A stretch of 64,000 nt of DNA. Source: JBARKJ01 sp963698885. GTDB lineage: Bacteria > Nitrospirota > JACRHJ01. Positions 62,081 through 64,000 of the stretch are shown one piece after another. A program made the position numbers and the translations under genes. Below the pieces are notes generated by a model. That model had not been told where the DNA came from. It saw nothing but the letters and a program-made list of their open reading frames with translations, and did not search any database. Position 1 is the first letter of the stretch; every line of letters starts with the position of its first letter. The DNA lies in assembly GCA_963698885.1 (NCBI GenBank), contig CAVOSJ010000003.1, positions 310,001-374,000 of the forward strand. The letters run 5' to 3'.

Positions 62081-63049
62081 TTGCAAAAAACCGCTATAGG
62101 AGTTGACCTCGGCGGGACTAACCTGCGGTTCGGGCTGGTGCGAGAGGACGAAAAAATTATCGCCCGCCGGCGCACCGGGACCATGGCGGCGGAAGGGGCG
62201 GAAATAGTCCTGGAGCGGCTGACGAGCGGGATACAGACTCTCTCAAGAAAAGCCCAAGCCGCCGGGATGAAAGTTGCCGGTATAGGCATCGGCGTCCCCG
62301 GGATAATTTCGGCGAAGGAGGGCATCGTGCGGTTGTCTCCGAACCTGCCGGGCTGGAATGATATCCCGCTCGGCTTGCGGCTTAAGGAGATTTTCTCTTA
62401 TCCGGTCCATGTGGAAAACGATGCCAACGCTTATGCCTTGGGCGAATATTGGTTCGGCGCCGGAAAAGGGACCTCCTGCATGGTCTGCATTACGCTCGGC
62501 ACGGGGGTGGGCGGCGGCATAATACTGGGAGGCAATATCTGGCGCGGAGCGGACGGCATGGCGGGGGAGGTCGGGCATATCACGGTTGACCCTGACGGCC
62601 CGCTCTGCCCGTGCGGGAACCGCGGGTGCCTGGAGAGGTACTCTTCCGCCACCGCGGTAATGGAGATGGCTGGCGCGGCGGTAACAGGGGGGGGCAACAC
62701 AACTTTAAAAGACCTGAAAAAAGCTGGACTTCCGATAACGGCGGAAGCGGTGGCGGACGCGGCAAAAAAAGGGGACAGAGTTGCAGGCAGGATATATTCC
62801 GATGTAGGGAAATACTTAGGCATTGCCATTGCCGATTTGATTAATTTGCTCAACATTGAGTGCATAGTCATCGGGGGCGGCATGGCCGGGGCATGGGACC
62901 TTTTCATCGGTCCGTTAAAAGAGGAAGTCAGGGCAAGGGCATTCAAAATACCCGCCAAGAGGTGCAGGATAGTCCGGGGCAAATTGAAAGACGACGCCGG
63001 AATCCTTGGCGCGGCGGGGCTGGCGCTGAAAATGACACGGGTCAAATAA
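62081..63049 (+). CDS. ROK family glucokinase-like protein
   Basis: Sugar kinase of the ROK family, 322 aa from a TTG start at 62081 that has AGGAGGG 7 nt before; longer in-frame extensions upstream lack such a site. The phosphate motif is GVDLGGTNLRFGL, the catalytic Asp is in ENDANAYALGE, and the ROK zinc motif is CPCGNRGCLERY. There is no DNA-binding N-domain, so it is an enzyme rather than a NagC-type repressor. Glucose is the usual substrate; others are possible. Confidence 0.92.
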   Translation: MQKTAIGVDLGGTNLRFGLVREDEKIIARRRTGTMAAEGAEIVLERLTSGIQTLSRKAQAAGMKVAGIGIGVPGIISAKEGIVRLSPNLPGWNDIPLGLRLKEIFSYPVHVENDANAYALGEYWFGAGKGTSCMVCITLGTGVGGGIILGGNIWRGADGMAGEVGHITVDPDGPLCPCGNRGCLERYSSATAVMEMAGAAVTGGGNTTLKDLKKAGLPITAEAVADAAKKGDRVAGRIYSDVGKYLGIAIADLINLLNIECIVIGGGMAGAWDLFIGPLKEEVRARAFKIPAKRCRIVRGKLKDDAGILGAAGLALKMTRVK

Positions 63050-63364
63050 ATAGCTTCTTATTAATGCCTGGAGGTCATATTGAAATCCGCAAAAATCCGT
63101 GCATGAGAACCTTTATTTTTCAATTGGTTGGAGGGAGCGAAAACCGGTTTTTCCTCCGTCGGCAATCGGCAGATTTTTGCGGCATAACTCCATACAAAAT
63201 AACATAAAAATGGTCAATTTACCCCTTTAAAAAGATGTCTCAAAAACCCGCTTTTTACCCCCAAAAATGGCCCGTGATGGGGGTGAAATGATACAAAATT
63301 CGTACCCGGCAGGATCCGTCCATAAATCATATTTATATATGATTAGGCGTTAAGCGGTGATGCC

Positions 63365-63454
63365 TTGGCGCGCAAATCGAGAGAGGCTATTAAGAATGAA
63401 TGGAGATGGTATATCGACAAATATTCAGCGGCACTATTTGACTCGTCCTCCTAA
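63365..63454 (+). CDS. Possible 29-aa micro-ORF before lepA
   Basis: From TTG 63365 the frame reads LARKSREAIKNEW then RWYIDKYSAALFDSSS, a protein-like mix with amphipathic character, open upstream to a stop at 63344. There is no convincing ribosome site. It could be the tail of a decayed gene or chance. Confidence 0.3.
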   Translation: MARKSREAIKNEWRWYIDKYSAALFDSSS

Positions 63455-63460
63455 AACCCT

Positions 63461-63489
63461 TTGACTTTCGAACAAATTCAATATAAAAT
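63461..63489 (+). promoter_or_regulatory. Promoter of lepA
   Basis: TTGACT, 17-nt spacer, TAAAAT. The -10 box ends 12 nt before the ATG, so the untranslated leader would be only about 6 nt, with no Shine-Dalgarno sequence. Confidence 0.75.
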
Positions 63490-63502
63490 CATCAGTTCGA
63501 AA
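63466..63502. promoter_or_regulatory. Inverted-repeat operator candidate around the lepA -10 box
   Basis: TTTCGAAC at 63466–63473 and GTTCGAAA at 63495–63502 form a perfect 8-bp dyad with a 21-nt spacer that contains the -10 box. Each half is itself built on the palindrome TTCGAA. It is placed where a repressor would block RNA polymerase; the regulator is unknown. Confidence 0.6.
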
Positions 63503-64000
63503 TGCAAATCAAAAACATAAGAAATTTCAGCATAATAGCTCACATAGACCACGGCAAGTCCACGCTGGCGGACAGGATACTCGAGTTGACCGGAGCGCTT
63601 AGCGCCCGCGAGATGTCGGACCAGGTCTTAGACGACATGCCGCTTGAGCGTGAGCGCGGGATAACCATAAAATCCCACGCCGTCCGGATAAACTTCGTCG
63701 CGGCGGATGGACGGAGCTATGTCCTGAACTTAATCGATACCCCCGGACACGTCGATTTTACCTACGAAGTCTCCAGAAGCCTCGCCGCGTGTGAAGGCGT
63801 GCTGCTCGTGGTGGACGCCTCCCAGGGCGTTGAGGCGCAGACGCTTGCAAACGCCTACCTGGCTATTGATAACGACCTCGAAATAATCCCCGTAATAAAT
63901 AAAATAGACCTGCCGAGCGCCGACGTCGAGAGGGTCCGTAACGAGATAGAAGAGGTGATAGGACTGGACGCGTCCATGGCAATCCCCGTTAGCGCCAAGG
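63502..64000 (+). CDS. lepA: Elongation factor 4 (LepA), 3' partial
   Basis: Ribosome-associated GTPase that back-translocates or aids initiation. The 166 residues seen include G1 AHIDHGKSTLADR, switch I RERGITIK, G3 DTPGHVDFTYEVSRSL, G4 NKIDLPSADVERV, and the beginning of G5 (VSAK). The gene runs off the right edge; LepA is usually about 600 aa. The opening MQIKNIRNFSIIAHID is typical. Confidence 0.96.
   Translation, partial: MQIKNIRNFSIIAHIDHGKSTLADRILELTGALSAREMSDQVLDDMPLERERGITIKSHAVRINFVAADGRSYVLNLIDTPGHVDFTYEVSRSLAACEGVLLVVDASQGVEAQTLANAYLAIDNDLEIIPVINKIDLPSADVERVRNEIEEVIGLDASMAIPVSAK

Larger units (their letters stand above)
63050..63501. other. 452-nt gap rich in palindromes
   Basis: No convincing long gene. 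It holds an 11-bp inverted repeat (63087–63097 and 63172–63182) enclosing the palindrome AAAACCGGTTTT flanked by GGAGG and CCTCC; a second repeat ACCCCC/GGGGGT (63257–63284); and a perfect hairpin AATCATAT-TTAT-ATATGATT (63325–63344). A GATGTCTCAAAAA segment near 63233 resembles ends of some insertion sequences. It may be a mobile-element remnant or an unrecognised RNA. Confidence 0.55.

Noticed and set aside
63279..63310. tmRNA-like start (GGGGGTGAAATG)
   Set aside because: No T-loop, no CCA-proximal acceptor match and no tag ORF were found downstream before lepA.
63345..63400. Likeness to the 5' end of 23S rRNA (TTAAGC, GATGCCTTGGC, AGAGGC)
   Set aside because: The words occur in similar order but the spacing is wrong and the following conserved rRNA sequence is absent; chance or at most a decayed scrap.

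Overview
This window looks like chromosome from a Gram-negative bacterium of the Deltaproteobacteria/Desulfobacterota type or a close neighbour phylum. The evidence is gene order (TPR–Roadblock–aroQ–M24 peptidase–efp–accB–accC; rimP–nusA–ylxR–infB–DUF503–rbfA–nrnA–truB–rpsO–pnp–M16; mutL–miaA–hfq; an mtnP–PfkB kinase–TPR lipoprotein–RodZ-like run), outer-membrane lipoprotein genes (lnt, lolCD) and system II cytochrome c maturation (CcsA/ResB). TTG starts are common and many neighbours overlap by ATGA or TAATG. I saw no rRNA, tRNA, CRISPR array or intact insertion sequence. The window opens inside yicC and closes inside lepA.

Layout. 1–5150: yicC (partial), gmk, rpoZ, coaBC, metK, ahcY, closed by a terminator. 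5309–6781: an orphan signal-peptide ORF facing an NtrC-type regulator. 6919–13343: TPR and Roadblock proteins, aroQ, peptidase, efp, biotin carboxylase genes, thiE. 13343–17232: a tightly packed run of less familiar genes (lone solute-binding lipoprotein, YjbQ, Cys-rich DUF6485-like protein, a candidate PD-(D/E)XK nuclease, a THEP1-like NTPase with a Cys cluster, GT2). 17333–20510: orphan ACP, ExbB/ExbD, CobH, aspartate aminotransferase. 20594–32195: the rimP–nusA–infB–pnp translation/RNA block. 32200–36559: dut, mutL, a foreign-looking secreted protein, miaA, hfq, Nudix. 36653–40461: mtnP, PfkB kinase, TPR lipoprotein, RodZ-like protein, a helical unknown. 40537–46205: Usp, two small envelope proteins, copper ATPase, CcsA/ResB. 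46192–47917 (minus): PmbA/TldD and QueD. 48105–53101: PsiE-like, DUF360, CbiMQO cobalt transporter, GspE/PilB-type ATPase. 53085–61856 (minus): Lol genes with lysS, then an overlapping Fur – double Sm protein – Hfq-like – lnt – prfB – Ogg2 string. 62081–64000: ROK kinase, a palindrome-rich gap, lepA.

Two themes stand out. First, seven genes, among them the essential infB and lysS, are broken by exactly one base each, often in homopolymers, and each returns to its normal family length when corrected; this looks like residual sequencing error. prfB is different: its frameshift is the genuine programmed +1 site. Second, besides a canonical Hfq the window encodes two adjacent Hfq-like proteins, one with two Sm folds, translationally coupled to lnt and prfB. 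Several promoters sit so close to their start codons that usp, copA and lepA should give leaderless or nearly leaderless mRNAs.
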